Assembly: GCF_014204985.1 (NCBI RefSeq)
Contig: NZ_JACHMP010000001.1
Location: forward strand, 6,386,001-6,450,000
Source of the DNA: Streptosporangium becharense
GTDB lineage: Bacteria; Actinomycetota; Actinomycetes; Streptosporangiales; Streptosporangiaceae
Length of the DNA stretch: 64,000 bases
Direction: 5' to 3'
Positions 18,125 to 27,658 of the stretch are shown piece after piece. Each line of letters begins with the position of its first letter. The stretch's first letter is position 1. The notes under the pieces were generated by a model. It was not told where the DNA came from. It was given only the letters and a program-made list of their open reading frames with translations, and ran no database searches. The position numbers and the translations under genes are program-made.

Positions 18125-19420
18125 ATGCGGCGTTGGCGATGCGTGGCGGCTCTGACGGCATCGGCCCTGCTCCTCGGAGCCTGCGGCACGGACGGGGAGG
18201 ACGCCGGGGCGAAGCCCGGCGCGAGCGGCGGCACGGAGAAGGTCACCTTCGAGTTCTGGCACTCGGCGACGGCCGAACCGCTCAAGTCGTTCTGGGCGGA
18301 CCTCGTCAAGCGGTACCAGGCGGCCCACCCCAACGTGACCATCAAGAACGTCGGCATCGAGAACGACTCCTACAAACCGAAGCTCGCCACGCTCACCCAG
18401 TCGGGCCGGGCGCCCGACCTCTACTCCACCTGGGGCGGCGGTGTCCTGAAGCAGCACGTCGACGCGGGCCTGGTGAAGGACCTGACGGCGGAGACCGCCG
18501 ACATCGCCGGCGACTTCACCCCCGCCTCCCTCGTCCCCTACCGGTTCGACGGCAAGCTCTACGCCCTGCCCACCGACATCGGCATGGTCGGCTTCTGGTA
18601 CAACAAGGCGCTGTTCGCCAGAGCCGGCGTCACCACCCCGCCCGCCACCTGGACCGAGTTCCTCGACACGGTGCGGAAGCTGAAGGCGGCCGGAATCACC
18701 CCGATCGCCCTGGCGGGCAAGGCCAAGTGGCCGGGGCACTACTACTGGGCGTACCTGGCCATGCGGGTGGCCGGGCTGGACGCGCTGCGGCAGGCCGGCG
18801 AGACCGGTGACTTCACCGGGCCGGGCTTCGTCGCCGCCGGGCAGCGGCTCAAGGAACTCGTCGACCTCCAGCCGTTCCAGAAGGGCTTCCTCGGCGCCGA
18901 CTACTCCACCCCCGACGGCCAGGCCGCGACCATGAGCAACGGCAGAGCGGCCATGGAACTGATGGGCCAGTGGGCGCCGGCCGTGCAGAAGGACGCCGGC
19001 AAGGGGCTCGGCGAGGATCTCGGCTTCTTCACCTTTCCCACGGTGGAGGGCGGCAAGGGGGTGGCGACCGACGCGTTCGGCGGCGGCGGCGGACTGGCGG
19101 TGGGCGCCGACGCGCCGCCCGCGGCCCTGGACTTCCTGAAGTTCGCGCTCAAGGAGGAGAACCACCGCAAGGCCGTCGAGGCCGGCGGGGTGCTCCCCGT
19201 GCTCAAGGGCGAGGAGTCGGCCGTCACCGACCCCGGCATCAAGGCGGTCTCCGAAACCCTGTCCGCCGCGACCGCCTTCCAGCTCTACCTCGACCAGGCG
19301 TACCCGCCGGCCGTCGGCCAGGAGGTCAACGACGCCGTGGCCGAGCTGATCGCGGGCGAGAAGACGCCCGAGGAGGTCGCCTCGGCCATCACCGAGACGG
19401 CGAAGTCGGAGGCGGAGTGA
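18125..19420 (+). CDS. Sugar ABC transporter substrate-binding lipoprotein (CUT1)
   Basis: 431 aa from the ATG at 18125, preceded by GAGAGGGG. Signal peptide with lipobox LLLGAC (lipidated Cys21), so it is anchored on the outer face of the membrane. Family 1 extracellular solute-binding fold: [40 protein letters not shown] and [13 protein letters not shown]. It delivers an oligosaccharide to the two permeases downstream. The partner cytosolic GH5 suggests a beta-gluco- or manno-oligosaccharide, which is inference. No ATPase gene is present; CUT1 systems in actinomycetes commonly share the MsiK-type ATPase encoded elsewhere. Confidence 0.93.
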   Translation: MRRWRCVAALTASALLLGACGTDGEDAGAKPGASGGTEKVTFEFWHSATAEPLKSFWADLVKRYQAAHPNVTIKNVGIENDSYKPKLATLTQSGRAPDLYSTWGGGVLKQHVDAGLVKDLTAETADIAGDFTPASLVPYRFDGKLYALPTDIGMVGFWYNKALFARAGVTTPPATWTEFLDTVRKLKAAGITPIALAGKAKWPGHYYWAYLAMRVAGLDALRQAGETGDFTGPGFVAAGQRLKELVDLQPFQKGFLGADYSTPDGQAATMSNGRAAMELMGQWAPAVQKDAGKGLGEDLGFFTFPTVEGGKGVATDAFGGGGGLAVGADAPPAALDFLKFALKEENHRKAVEAGGVLPVLKGEESAVTDPGIKAVSETLSAATAFQLYLDQAYPPAVGQEVNDAVAELIAGEKTPEEVASAITETAKSEAE

Positions 19421-20499
19421 CCGCCGACGGAGGCGGGGTGAGCACCGGGGGAGGTGGGGTGAGCACCGGGGGAGGTGGGGTGAGCACCGGGGTGAGGGCG
19501 GTGACGGGGCCGGGCGCCCGTCCGGCGCCTCCCCCCGGCAAGCCCTTCGGGAAGCTCTCCGGGAAGCCGGCCGGGAACCGGACGGGGAGTGCCGCCCGCC
19601 GCCGCAGACGCGGATGGGTCACCGCGATCCTGTTCGTGCTCCCCGCGCTGGTGCTGTTCGGCCTGCTGGTGCTGGCGCCGATCCTGGTCGCCGGCTACAC
19701 CAGCCTCCACCGGTGGAACGGGGTCGGCCCGCCGGGCGACTTCGTCGGCCTGGACAACTTCACCCGGCTGTTCCGGAGCGAGATCTTCCTCGGTGACCTG
19801 CGGCACGGCGGCATCCTGATCGCGCTGTCCCTGGCGGTGCAGCTGCCGATCTCCCTGTCCCTGGCGGTGCTGCTGAACCGGCGGATCCGCGGGCGGGCCT
19901 TCTACCGGTTGCTGTTCTTCGCGCCGTACATGCTCTCCGAGGCGGTCACCGCGGTCCTGTTCTCGCTGATCCTCTCCCCCGAGGAGGGCCTGGCGAACCG
20001 GCTGCTGACCTCCTGGGGACTCCAGCCGTGGACCTGGCTGTCGGAACCGGACACCGTGCTGATGTCGCTCTTCCTGGTGATCACCTGGAAGTACTTCGGA
20101 TTCCACATGATCATTTATTTGGCCGGACTGCAGGGCATCCCCCGGGAGCTGAGCGAGGCGGCCAGGATCGACGGCGCCGGCGGCTGGAACGTGTTCCGCC
20201 ACGTCACCCTGCCGCTGCTCGGCCCCACCGTCCGGATCAGCGTGTTCCTGTCCGTCATCGGCACGATCCAGCTCTTCGACCTCGTCTGGATCCTCACCGG
20301 CGGCGGTCCGTCGCACGCCTCCGAGACCATGGCCGTCAGCATGTTCGAGTACGGCTTCAAACGGTCCCAGATCGGTTACTCCAGCGCGATCAGCGTCGTC
20401 ATGTTCCTGATCAGCCTCGTCTTCGCCCTCGGCTACCAGCGGTTCGTCCTCCGCCGTGACCTGGAGGGGGCCAGCACCGCGATGGGAGACCACCGTTGA
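19417..20499 (+). CDS. Sugar ABC permease 1 (CUT1, MalF-like) with repetitive N-terminus
   Basis: Up to 360 aa from a GTG at 19417 that overlaps the SBP stop. Six TM helices start at about residue 68 ([20 protein letters not shown]); the EAA loop is [20 protein letters not shown], which contacts the ATPase. The first 65 residues are non-conserved. Residues 5-25 come from three copies of a 21-bp repeat, each with GGAGG followed by an in-frame GTG (19438, 19459, 19480; another GTG at 19492), so the real start could be any of these. Coupled to permease 2 by a TTGA overlap. Confidence 0.9.
   Translation: MTADGGGVSTGGGGVSTGGGGVSTGVRAVTGPGARPAPPPGKPFGKLSGKPAGNRTGSAARRRRRGWVTAILFVLPALVLFGLLVLAPILVAGYTSLHRWNGVGPPGDFVGLDNFTRLFRSEIFLGDLRHGGILIALSLAVQLPISLSLAVLLNRRIRGRAFYRLLFFAPYMLSEAVTAVLFSLILSPEEGLANRLLTSWGLQPWTWLSEPDTVLMSLFLVITWKYFGFHMIIYLAGLQGIPRELSEAARIDGAGGWNVFRHVTLPLLGPTVRISVFLSVIGTIQLFDLVWILTGGGPSHASETMAVSMFEYGFKRSQIGYSSAISVVMFLISLVFALGYQRFVLRRDLEGASTAMGDHR
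19429..19491 (+). repeat. Three 21-bp tandem repeats carrying RBS and GTG start
   Basis: Units at 19429-19449, 19450-19470 and 19471-19491, each of the form GGAGG-N-GGGGTG followed by AGCACCGGG. The GTG codons are all in the permease frame. The array multiplies a possible ribosome binding site and start codon at the head of the permease gene. Confidence 0.85.
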
Positions 20500-21329
20500 C
20501 CACCCCGCTCCGCGGACTCCGGACGGCCCCGACGCACGCGATCCTGTGGGTGGCCGCCGTGTTCGTCCTCGTCCCCTTCCTGTACGGCGTGCTCGGCGGC
20601 TTCAAGACCTCCGGGGCGCTGTCGGCTGACCCGCTCGGCCCGCCCTCCCCGTGGGTCACCGGGAACTACACCGACGTGGTCACCTCGGGCCCGTTCTGGC
20701 GCCAGCTCGCCAACAGCCTGTTCATCGCGGTCGCGACCACCGCGCTGGTCGTGAGCCTGTCGGCGATGGCGGCCTTCGCCTTCGCCCGGTTCGCCTTCCG
20801 CGGCAGGGAAGCGCTGTTCACGCTGTTCACCGTCGGACTGATGTTCCCGTTCGCGGTGGCGATCCTGCCGCTGTTCGTCCTGCTGCGCGCGTTCGGCCTG
20901 CTGGACAACCCGCTCGGGGTGATCCTGCCCCAGGCCGCGTTCGGGCTGCCGCTGACCGTCATCATCCTCCGCACGTTCTTCCGGTCCATTCCGAAGGAGG
21001 TCGAGGAGGCCGCCACCATCGACGGCTGCACCGCGTTCGGGTTCTTCTGGCGGGTCCTGCTGCCGATGGCCCGGCCCGCCCTGGCCACCGTCTCGGTCCT
21101 CGCGATCGTGGCGAGCTGGAACAACTTCTTCCTGCCGTTGGTGGTCTTCAACGACCCGAACCTGTGGACCCTGCCGCTCGGCGTCCAGCAGTTCCACGGG
21201 GAGTACATGGCGGACACGGCCAGGATCCTCGCCTACGTCGTCATCTCGACGCTCCCCGCCCTGGCCTTCTACGCCGTCGCCGAACGCCACCTGGTCAGCG
21301 GCCTCACCGCGGGCGCCACCAAAGGCTGA
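20496..21329 (+). CDS. Sugar ABC permease 2 (CUT1, MalG-like)
   Basis: 277 aa from a TTG start (20496) in a TTGA overlap with the stop of permease 1. Six predicted TM helices, first at residues 13-35 ([20 protein letters not shown]), EAA loop [20 protein letters not shown], and the usual C-terminal [14 protein letters not shown]. Forms the heterodimeric channel with permease 1. Followed by 57 bp containing three GCCGTACG-like repeats and then the GH5 gene, which is probably cotranscribed. Confidence 0.94.
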   Translation: MTTPLRGLRTAPTHAILWVAAVFVLVPFLYGVLGGFKTSGALSADPLGPPSPWVTGNYTDVVTSGPFWRQLANSLFIAVATTALVVSLSAMAAFAFARFAFRGREALFTLFTVGLMFPFAVAILPLFVLLRAFGLLDNPLGVILPQAAFGLPLTVIILRTFFRSIPKEVEEAATIDGCTAFGFFWRVLLPMARPALATVSVLAIVASWNNFFLPLVVFNDPNLWTLPLGVQQFHGEYMADTARILAYVVISTLPALAFYAVAERHLVSGLTAGATKG

Positions 21330-21386
21330 CCCGAACCCCGCCGTACGGAAACCGCCGTACGAAAGCCGTACAGAAAGAGAGACCAC

Positions 21387-22787
21387 ATGACCCTGAGCGT
21401 CGCCGGATCCCGTCTCGTCGATTCGTCCGGCACCCCGGTGCGGCTGCGCGGAGTGGGCCTGGGGGGCTGGCTGAACATGGAGAACTTCATCACCGGCTAC
21501 CCCGCCAACGAGTCCGCGATGCGCGCGGCCGTCCGGGAGGTGCTGGGGGACGACCGGGCCGAGCTGTTCTTCGACCGCCTGCTCACCTCGTTCTTCGGCG
21601 CGGCCGACGCCTCGCTCCTGGCCGGCCTCGGCGTCAACTGCGTCCGCATCCCGGTCAACTACCACCACCTGGAATCCGACGACCGCCCCTTCGAGATCGT
21701 CGAACGCGGCTTCCGCCACCTGGACCGGGCGATCGGCATGCTCGCCGAGCACGGCGTCTACACCGTGATCGACCTGCACGCCCTCCCCGGCGCGCAGAAC
21801 CAGCACTGGCACTCCGACAATCCCACCCACATCGCCGCGTTCTGGCAGCACCGGCATTTCCAGGACCGCGCGGTCCACCTGTGGGAGGCCGTGGCCGACA
21901 GATACCGGGACAACCCGTGGGTGGCCGGCTACAACCCGGTCAACGAGCCGGGCGACCCGGGCGGGCAGGTCGTCGGCCCCTTCTACGACCGCCTGGTCAA
22001 GGCCATCCGCGCCGTCGATCCCGGGCACGTGCTGTTTCTGGACGGCAACACCTACTCCACCGACTTCTCGGTCTTCCGGGAGGTCTACCCGAACACGGTC
22101 TTCGTCTGCCACGACTACGCCCTGGCCGGGTTCGCGCACGGCGGCCCCTATCCGGGGTTCACCCGCGGGGAGTGGGTGGACCGGGCCCAGCTGGAGCGGA
22201 CCTTCGAGCGCCGGACCGTCTTCCAGCGGGAGACGGGCACCCCGATCTGGGTCGGCGAGTTCGGCCCCGTCTACACCGGCGACCCGGAGACCGACCGCCA
22301 GCGCTACCAGATCCTCCGCGACCAGCTGGAGATCTTCGACGCGCACGGGGCGGGCTGGTCGCTGTGGACGTACAAGGACGTCGGGTTGCAGGGCCTGGTC
22401 TGCGCGGGGGAGCCGTACCTGAGCCGGTTCGGCGCTTTCATCGCCAAGAAGAAGCGGCTGGGCGCCGACCGATGGGGCTCCACGATGGAGGAGGCGGCGG
22501 ACGAGCTGGCCCCGCTGCACCGGCTGATGGAGACCGAGTTCCCCACCTGGGCCCCCTACCCGTGGGGCGCCCGCTACCAGGTCGACGACCTCGTCCGGCA
22601 CATCCTCATCGCGCAGGCGCTGCTCCCCGAGTACGCCGGGTTGCTGCGCGGCTGCTCCGACGAGGAGCTGACGGCCCTCGCCGACTCCTTCGCGCTCGAC
22701 CGGTGCACCCGGCGGCAGCCGTTGCTGGACCTGATCGCCGAGAACCTGCGCGCCGACCCAACGGTGACCGGAGGCACCCCGCGGTGA
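21387..22787 (+). CDS. Cytosolic glycoside hydrolase family 5
   Basis: 466 aa without signal peptide, so intracellular. Starts with the GH5 core RLRGVGLGGWLNMENFI; VRIPVNYHHL, VIDLHALPGAQNQH, the acid/base Glu187 in NPVNEPGD and the nucleophile Glu291 in IWVGEFGP are all present. The GGWLNMENF start and HALPGAQN segment resemble exo-beta-1,3-glucosidase-like GH5 subfamilies, but the substrate is not fixed by sequence. Placed directly behind an ABC importer under a LacI regulator, it should hydrolyse the imported oligosaccharide. Purine-rich RBS GAAAGAGAG before ATG 21387. Confidence 0.92.
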   Translation: MTLSVAGSRLVDSSGTPVRLRGVGLGGWLNMENFITGYPANESAMRAAVREVLGDDRAELFFDRLLTSFFGAADASLLAGLGVNCVRIPVNYHHLESDDRPFEIVERGFRHLDRAIGMLAEHGVYTVIDLHALPGAQNQHWHSDNPTHIAAFWQHRHFQDRAVHLWEAVADRYRDNPWVAGYNPVNEPGDPGGQVVGPFYDRLVKAIRAVDPGHVLFLDGNTYSTDFSVFREVYPNTVFVCHDYALAGFAHGGPYPGFTRGEWVDRAQLERTFERRTVFQRETGTPIWVGEFGPVYTGDPETDRQRYQILRDQLEIFDAHGAGWSLWTYKDVGLQGLVCAGEPYLSRFGAFIAKKKRLGADRWGSTMEEAADELAPLHRLMETEFPTWAPYPWGARYQVDDLVRHILIAQALLPEYAGLLRGCSDEELTALADSFALDRCTRRQPLLDLIAENLRADPTVTGGTPR

Positions 22788-22867
22788 CCCAAGATGGCCA
22801 ACGGTGACCCGAGGCGCCCAACGGTGACCCGCGATCCGGGTGATCCGCCCCGGCTGTCCGGCCCGCT

Positions 22868-22911
22868 CGGCCCCCGCTCGCTGCGGCGCGCGGGGGCCGG
22901 GCGGGCCTTTT
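22868..22911 (+). terminator. Rho-independent-like terminator after the GH5 gene
   Basis: 10-bp stem CGGCCCCCGC (22868-22877) with GCGGGGGCCG (22890-22899), 12-nt loop, followed by a TTTT run at 22908-22911. Between the GH5 stop and this hairpin the sequence CAACGGTGACC occurs three times (22758-22830). Confidence 0.7.
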
Positions 22912-23063
22912 CGCGGGAGGACCCGGGCACGCCGACCCGGTCGGCTCCGGCGTCTCCCGGCTTCCGGGCACCGGCCGGCGGCGCGTCACGGGGATCGAAA
23001 TCATGTTCGCACCCGCCGTATGGCGAGACGGTGCGCTCTCCTGACGTATTTCCATGACACTCT

Positions 23064-23092
23064 TTTACATTTGTTTCCCTCTGGTCCATAAT
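23064..23092 (+). promoter_or_regulatory. Housekeeping-type promoter in front of 29-aa ORF
   Basis: TTTACA (23064-23069), 17-nt spacer, CATAAT (23087-23092) in an unusually AT-rich stretch (23041-23150). Predicted start of transcription near 23100, about 50 nt before a small ORF with a good RBS. Confidence 0.5.
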
Positions 23093-23151
23093 TGCCACCG
23101 TTAAGACGCGATCAAGGAAGTCGCCACCGACAGCGTATTGGAGATATCTGC

Positions 23152-23241
23152 ATGGATTACCTCGTGCTGCCGGGGGGCTCGCTCCGGCGAACCGGGACGA
23201 CCTGCAGAACGAACGCCGCACCATGGTGGACGGGCCGCTGA
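23152..23241 (+). CDS. Possible small ORF, 29 aa, unknown
   Basis: ATG at 23152 with GGAG at 23140-23143 (8-nt spacer) and a promoter upstream. The peptide begins MDYLVLPGGSLRRTG and ends TNAAPWWTGR, with one Cys at residue 18. No family is recognised. It could be a leader peptide, a small regulator or a peptide precursor; evidence is only promoter plus RBS. The rest of the 866-bp gap (23242-23653) holds a TCGCGAA/TTCGCGA inverted repeat (23292-23298, 23307-23313) and presumably the conservon promoter, and shows no other convincing gene. Confidence 0.3.
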   Translation: MDYLVLPGGSLRRTGTTCRTNAAPWWTGR

Positions 23242-23653
23242 GGCGGGCCGGCGGTCGCTTTTCGGTCAGACCCCTACGCGATATGGAGATGTCGCGAAAT
23301 ACGGCCTTCGCGAGTGTGCCGGCGGCTCCGCTCCGCCGTCCGCCCCGGTCGCTCCGGAACGGCGGCCCGACCGGAAATCCGGGGCGATGTTCTGGTGTGA
23401 CCGTGTTAAGGAATTTCCGAAACTCAATCCCGTTTGCCCTTTTCTTGGCTTATGGGGCACTCGGTGAGTGACGGTCCATCCGGCGGGAACACGGCACGCG
23501 ATCCGTCCGCGGGCAGCCGCTCCACGGCCCCCTGATCCCGGCGCCGATCCGTTCCGCCGACCGGCGGAGGCGCCGCCCGGCCCCGGGCGGAGGCGCCGCC
23601 CGGCCCCGCGTCCCTCCGTTCGCATCCGTTCGCATTCCGACGATGAGGATCCG

Positions 23654-24919
23654 ATGTCACGTCCCATACTGGAGGCACTGGTGTGGTGCCTGGCGGGCTG
23701 CCTGGTGCTCGCCGCGGTGATGACGCTGCGCCAGTGGCGCGTCACCGGCGCCTTGCGCGAGCACACCGCCGAGCTGCTGAACGACCTGCGCGTCCGCGAT
23801 GAGGAGGCCCGGCATCTGGCCGAGGCCCGTCTTCCCGCGCTGGTGGAGTCCCTGCACCGGCAGTCCGTGCCCGTCCCCGGTCTCCTGCACGAGCGGCTGG
23901 CCGGAACGCCGTACGGCCACAGCATGCAGGCGGTGACGGACCTGTTCGCCCACAGTGTCAACGCCGCGCTGGCCCGCGCCGACGAGTCGGCACGGGCCAC
24001 GCTGATGAGCGCGATGCGCGCTATCCAGAGCCTGGCCAGTGACCAGCAGCTGGCCATCTCGGACATGCAGGACCGCTACGACCGCCCGGACATCCTGGCC
24101 GACCTGCTGAGGATCGATCACACCAACGCGCAGTTCGGCCGTCGTGCCCAGGCCGTCGCGGTGCTGTGCGGGGCGTGGCCGGGAAGGCAGCGGGCCGCGG
24201 CCACCCTGGAGGACGTGGTGCGCGGCGCCACCTCACGCATCAGCGACTACCTGAGGATCAAGACCGTCGCGCAGATCGACACCGCGGTCGTCGACCGCGT
24301 GGTCGAACCCGTCGTGCTGGCCGTGGCCGAGCTGCTGGACAACGCCGCCCGGCACTCACACCCCAGCACGGACGTCCAGGTGAACATCCACCAGGCGCAC
24401 AACGGCGCGGTCATCGTGATCGACGACTGGGGTGTCGGCATGCACGAGCAGGAGAAGCAGCAGGCGGCCCGGCTGCTGTCGGGTGCACAGCCGGTGGACG
24501 TCACCCGGCTCGGCGACCCGCCGCAGTTCGGGTTCCCCGTCATCGGCGTCCTCGCCCAGCGCTACGGCTTCAACGTCTCGGTGGACTCCCAGTCTCCCTA
24601 CGGAGGGGTGCGCGCCGTGGTGTTCCTGCCCAACGCGCTGCTGACCCACCTGACCACCGGCGACGCTCCCGCCCCGGCGGCGTCCGCGGCGACCGGCACC
24701 GCCCCGGCACCGTCGTCACCGGGGCCGTTCCCCCAGCGCCGCCGCCGCGAGGCGCGTCCCGACCTGCTGCCCCCGCAGGCGCCGGTGCCGGTGGCGCGGC
24801 AACGCCCGGCGGAACAGGCCGCCGCCGTCGCGGGCGCCTTCCAGCGGGGGACACGTGCCGGCCGCTCGACCACCGAAGACCGTTCGACCACCGAAGACCG
24901 GGGAAACCGTCATGAATAA
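23654..24919 (+). CDS. Conservon protein CvnA: membrane-associated sensor histidine kinase-like ATPase
   Basis: 421 aa from ATG 23654; earlier in-frame codons lack a plausible RBS and lie in an uncharacteristic Pro/Arg-rich stretch. TM helix at residues 7-23 (EALVWCLAGCLVLAAVMTL), helical sensor part, then a GHKL ATPase domain: N box VAELLDNAARHSHP, G1 IDDWGVGM, G2 FGFPVIGVLA. The phosphoacceptor His region is degenerate, as in conservons. The C-terminal 90 residues are Pro/Ala/Arg-rich. In cvn9 of S. coelicolor the four Cvn proteins form a membrane complex resembling a G-protein-coupled regulator. Overlaps cvnB by 8 bp. Confidence 0.9.
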   Translation: MSRPILEALVWCLAGCLVLAAVMTLRQWRVTGALREHTAELLNDLRVRDEEARHLAEARLPALVESLHRQSVPVPGLLHERLAGTPYGHSMQAVTDLFAHSVNAALARADESARATLMSAMRAIQSLASDQQLAISDMQDRYDRPDILADLLRIDHTNAQFGRRAQAVAVLCGAWPGRQRAAATLEDVVRGATSRISDYLRIKTVAQIDTAVVDRVVEPVVLAVAELLDNAARHSHPSTDVQVNIHQAHNGAVIVIDDWGVGMHEQEKQQAARLLSGAQPVDVTRLGDPPQFGFPVIGVLAQRYGFNVSVDSQSPYGGVRAVVFLPNALLTHLTTGDAPAPAASAATGTAPAPSSPGPFPQRRRREARPDLLPPQAPVPVARQRPAEQAAAVAGAFQRGTRAGRSTTEDRSTTEDRGNRHE

Positions 24920-25310
24920 CACCGACTGGATGCTCGACGAGGTGGTGAACGTCCCCCACGTCCGGAACGCGATCCTGCTGACCGCCGACGGGCTGTTGCA
25001 GGCGCACTCGGCGGGGATCAGCCGCGACCAGGCCGACGCCTACGCCGCCGCGCTGTCGGGCCTGCAGTCCCTCAGCCGCGCGACGGCGGAGTTCTGCACC
25101 GACGACCCGCACACCTCCTGGCGGCAGACGCTGGTGGAGTTCGCCGGCGGTTACGTGCTGACCATCGCCGCCGGGGAAGGCGCCTACCTGGCCGTGTCCT
25201 GCACCGACGCCGCGGACCTGGAGACGGTCACCTACCGCATGCACAAGCTCGTCGACCGGCTGGGCAAGGAGATGACCAGCCCGCCACGGCACGGCGCCGG
25301 CCGGACATGA
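24912..25310 (+). CDS. Conservon protein CvnB: roadblock/LC7 domain
   Basis: 132 aa, ATG at 24912 within the last codons of cvnA. One roadblock/LC7 domain: WMLDEVVNVPHVRNAILLTA, DGLLQAHSAGISRDQADAYA and AVSCTDAADLETVTYRMHKL. Roadblock proteins act as regulators or GTPase-activating/anchoring partners of small Ras-like GTPases; here the partner is CvnD, two genes downstream. Second gene of a cvnABCD operon with all junctions overlapping. Confidence 0.94.
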   Translation: MNNTDWMLDEVVNVPHVRNAILLTADGLLQAHSAGISRDQADAYAAALSGLQSLSRATAEFCTDDPHTSWRQTLVEFAGGYVLTIAAGEGAYLAVSCTDAADLETVTYRMHKLVDRLGKEMTSPPRHGAGRT

Positions 25311-25666
25311 CCCCGAGCCGGCGCGACAGCGACCTGGTGCGGCCGTACGTGGTGACCGGCGGCCGCGCGCACCCCCGCATCCCCTTCGACCTGGTGTCGC
25401 TGGTGGTCGCCGCCGGCGACCCGCCCCCCGGTGGCCCGGACCTCGGCCCCGAGAAACGCCGCCTCATGGCGCTGTGCCGGGGCGGGGCCCTGTCGGTGGC
25501 GGAGGTCGCCGCCCACCTGGCACTGCCCGTCGGCGTCACCAAGGTCCTGCTCGGCGATCTGACCGAATCCGGGCACCTCGCCACCCGCGCGCCGGCGCCC
25601 CCCGCCGAACGTCCCGACGTCCAACTGCTGCAGGAGGTGCTCGATGGGCTCCGCGCTCTGGTCTGA
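25307..25666 (+). CDS. Conservon protein CvnC: DUF742
   Basis: 119 aa, ATGA overlap with cvnB. DUF742 signature: LVRPYVVTGGRAHPRIPFDL at the N-terminus, then a winged-helix-like part with LSVAEVAAHLALPVGVTKVL and GDLTESGHL. It is thought to link the roadblock protein and the GTPase in the conservon complex. Its 3' end overlaps cvnD by 23 bp. Confidence 0.94.
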   Translation: MTPSRRDSDLVRPYVVTGGRAHPRIPFDLVSLVVAAGDPPPGGPDLGPEKRRLMALCRGGALSVAEVAAHLALPVGVTKVLLGDLTESGHLATRAPAPPAERPDVQLLQEVLDGLRALV

Positions 25667-26255
25667 CGGCCGCACCGACGCCGTCTACCTCGGTGACGCG
25701 GTGGAGCGGGCGGTGAAGATCCTCGTCGTCGGGCACTTCGCCGTCGGCAAGACCACCCTGGTCGGCGCCCTGTCGGAGATCCCCCCGCTGCGCACCGAGG
25801 AGGTCATGACGCAGGCCGGCGCCGTCGTCGACGACCTGGGCGGGGTGACCGGCAAGGACACCACCACCGTCGCGATGGACTTCGGCCGCCTGACCCTCAA
25901 CCCGCACCTGGTGCTGTACCTGTTCGGCGCCCCCGGGCAGCGGCGCTTCCAGCGGCTGTGGCACGACATGGCCTACGGGGCCCTGGGTGCGCTGGTGCTG
26001 GCCGACGCCCGCCGCCTGGACGCCTCCTTCCCCGTCATGGACATGGTCGAAGAGCACGGCCTGCCCTACGCCGTCGCCGTCAACCGCTTCGACGGCACCC
26101 CCGCCTTCGACACCGGCGCCTTGCGCGGTGCCCTGGACCTGCTGGAGGAGACCCCCCTGGTCGTCTGCGACGCCCGGGACCGCGCCTCCGCCGGCGCGGC
26201 ACTGATCACCCTCGTGCAGTACTTGCTCGCCCGCGCCACCAAGGAGCACCCGTGA
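25644..26255 (+). CDS. Conservon protein CvnD: Ras/Arf-like GTPase
   Basis: 203 aa. GTP-binding motifs: P-loop GHFAVGKTT (about residues 30-38), G3 replaced by FGAPGQRRF, and G4 VNRFDG in place of NKxD. This is the standard conservon small GTPase. In S. coelicolor Cvn9 (RarABCD) loss causes premature aerial mycelium and antibiotic production, so a developmental or secondary-metabolism role is the best guess. GTGA overlap with the first P450 gene. Confidence 0.93.
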   Translation: MGSALWSDGRTDAVYLGDAVERAVKILVVGHFAVGKTTLVGALSEIPPLRTEEVMTQAGAVVDDLGGVTGKDTTTVAMDFGRLTLNPHLVLYLFGAPGQRRFQRLWHDMAYGALGALVLADARRLDASFPVMDMVEEHGLPYAVAVNRFDGTPAFDTGALRGALDLLEETPLVVCDARDRASAGAALITLVQYLLARATKEHP

Positions 26256-27658
26256 CCTCCGACCGTCACCCCGCCCCCGGCTCCGGCCCGCCGCCGGGCT
26301 GCCCCGCACACGCCGGCCACCAACCGGGCGCCGCCCTGTACGGGCCCGAGTTCGCCGCCGACCCCGGCCGCACCTACGACCGGCTGCGCGCCTACGGACC
26401 GGCGGCGCCGGTCGAGCTCGCCCCCGGCGTGCACGCCGTCCTCGTCACCGGCTACCATGCCGCCCTGGAGGTGTTGGGCAACCCGCACATCTACTCCAAG
26501 GACCCGCGCGGCTGGCGAGCCCTGCAGACCGGGGAGGTCCCCCCGGACAGCGCCGTCATCCCGATGATGGGATACCGGCCCAACGCGCTGTTCTCCGACC
26601 CGCCCGCCCACGGCAGGTTCCGCCACGCGATCACCGACAGCCTGCGCCGCGTCGACCCGCACGCGCTGCGCCGCTCCGTCACCCACGGCGCCGACCGGCT
26701 CATCGACGCCTTCGCCGCCCGCGGGCACGCCGACCTGCTGGCCGAGTACGCCGCGATCGTGCCGCTGCTCACCTTCAACCGGCTCTTCGGTCAGGCCGAC
26801 GCCGCCAGCGACCGGCTGGTCACCGCCCTGGCCAAGATGTTCGAGGGCGGCGACGGCGCGGCGGAGGGCGACGCGCTGTTCACCCGGTACATGGTCGACC
26901 TGATCACCCTCAAGCGGGCCCGGCCGGGGGCGGACGTCACCTCGTGGCTGATGGAGCACCCGGCGCGGCTGACCGACGAGGAGATGATCCACCAGTGCAC
27001 GCTGCTGATCGCGGCCGGCACCGAACCCGTGCAGAACCTGATCGGCAACGCCCTGCGGCTCCTGCTGTCCGACGACCGCTTCGCCGGCAGCCTGTCCGGC
27101 GGGACCATGCCCGTCGACGCGGCCCTGGAGGAGGTGCTGTGGAAGGACCCGCCCATGGCCAACTACGCCGTCCACTATCCCCGCTACGACGTCTGGCTGC
27201 GCGGTGTGCCACTGCGTGCGGGCGACCCGGTCGTCATCAGCCTGGCCGCGGCCAACACCGACCCGGCTCTGGACACCACCCTGAGCAGGGCCGGTAACCG
27301 CGCGCACCTGGCCTTCAGCGCGGGCCCGCACGCCTGCCCCGCGAAGGCCGTCGCCCGCCTGATCGCCACCGTCGCGATCGAGACGCTCCTCGACCGCGTC
27401 CCGGACGTGGCGCTGGCCGTTCCCGCCGACCGGCTGCGGTGGCGACCCGGGCCCTTCCAGCGGGCCCTGACCGCACTTCCTGCCCGTTTCACCCCGGTTT
27501 CTTCCTCGACCCCTGGAGAGAGCACATGGACGCGACCGCCTGCCCCTTTGCCATCGACCCGACCGGTCGCGACATACACGGAGAAGCAGCCCGCTTACGC
27601 GCCGCCGGCGCGGCGACGCCGGTGGAGCTTCCCGGCGGCGTGGCTGCGTGGGCGGTGA
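26252..27658 (+). CDS. Conservon-linked cytochrome P450, CYP157-like, lacking the ExxR arginine
   Basis: 468 aa from the GTG overlapping cvnD. The heme-binding loop is [12 protein letters not shown] with Cys362, and the I-helix region [15 protein letters not shown] is recognisable. The K-helix reads EEVLWK (residues 293-298), so the Arg of the otherwise universal ExxR motif is Trp; this is the known oddity of the CYP157 family, which pairs with CYP154 in conservons. The conserved fold ends near ALPARFTP (about residue 414); the last 50 residues are read across the start of the next P450 gene, a 133-bp overlap. A regulatory or redox-sensing role within the conservon is likely. Confidence 0.88.
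   Translation: MTSDRHPAPGSGPPPGCPAHAGHQPGAALYGPEFAADPGRTYDRLRAYGPAAPVELAPGVHAVLVTGYHAALEVLGNPHIYSKDPRGWRALQTGEVPPDSAVIPMMGYRPNALFSDPPAHGRFRHAITDSLRRVDPHALRRSVTHGADRLIDAFAARGHADLLAEYAAIVPLLTFNRLFGQADAASDRLVTALAKMFEGGDGAAEGDALFTRYMVDLITLKRARPGADVTSWLMEHPARLTDEEMIHQCTLLIAAGTEPVQNLIGNALRLLLSDDRFAGSLSGGTMPVDAALEEVLWKDPPMANYAVHYPRYDVWLRGVPLRAGDPVVISLAAANTDPALDTTLSRAGNRAHLAFSAGPHACPAKAVARLIATVAIETLLDRVPDVALAVPADRLRWRPGPFQRALTALPARFTPVSSSTPGESTWTRPPAPLPSTRPVATYTEKQPAYAPPARRRRWSFPAAWLRGR

Noticed and set aside
23468..23653. Longer CvnA starting at 23468
   Set aside because: The extra 62 residues are Arg/Pro-rich and would place the membrane helix far from the N-terminus; ATG 23654 has a GAGGAT RBS and fits the family.
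27439..27525. Upstream start for the CYP154-like P450
   Set aside because: It adds 29 residues that are antisense-like to the end of the preceding gene; the ATG at 27526 has an RBS and gives the family N-terminus.
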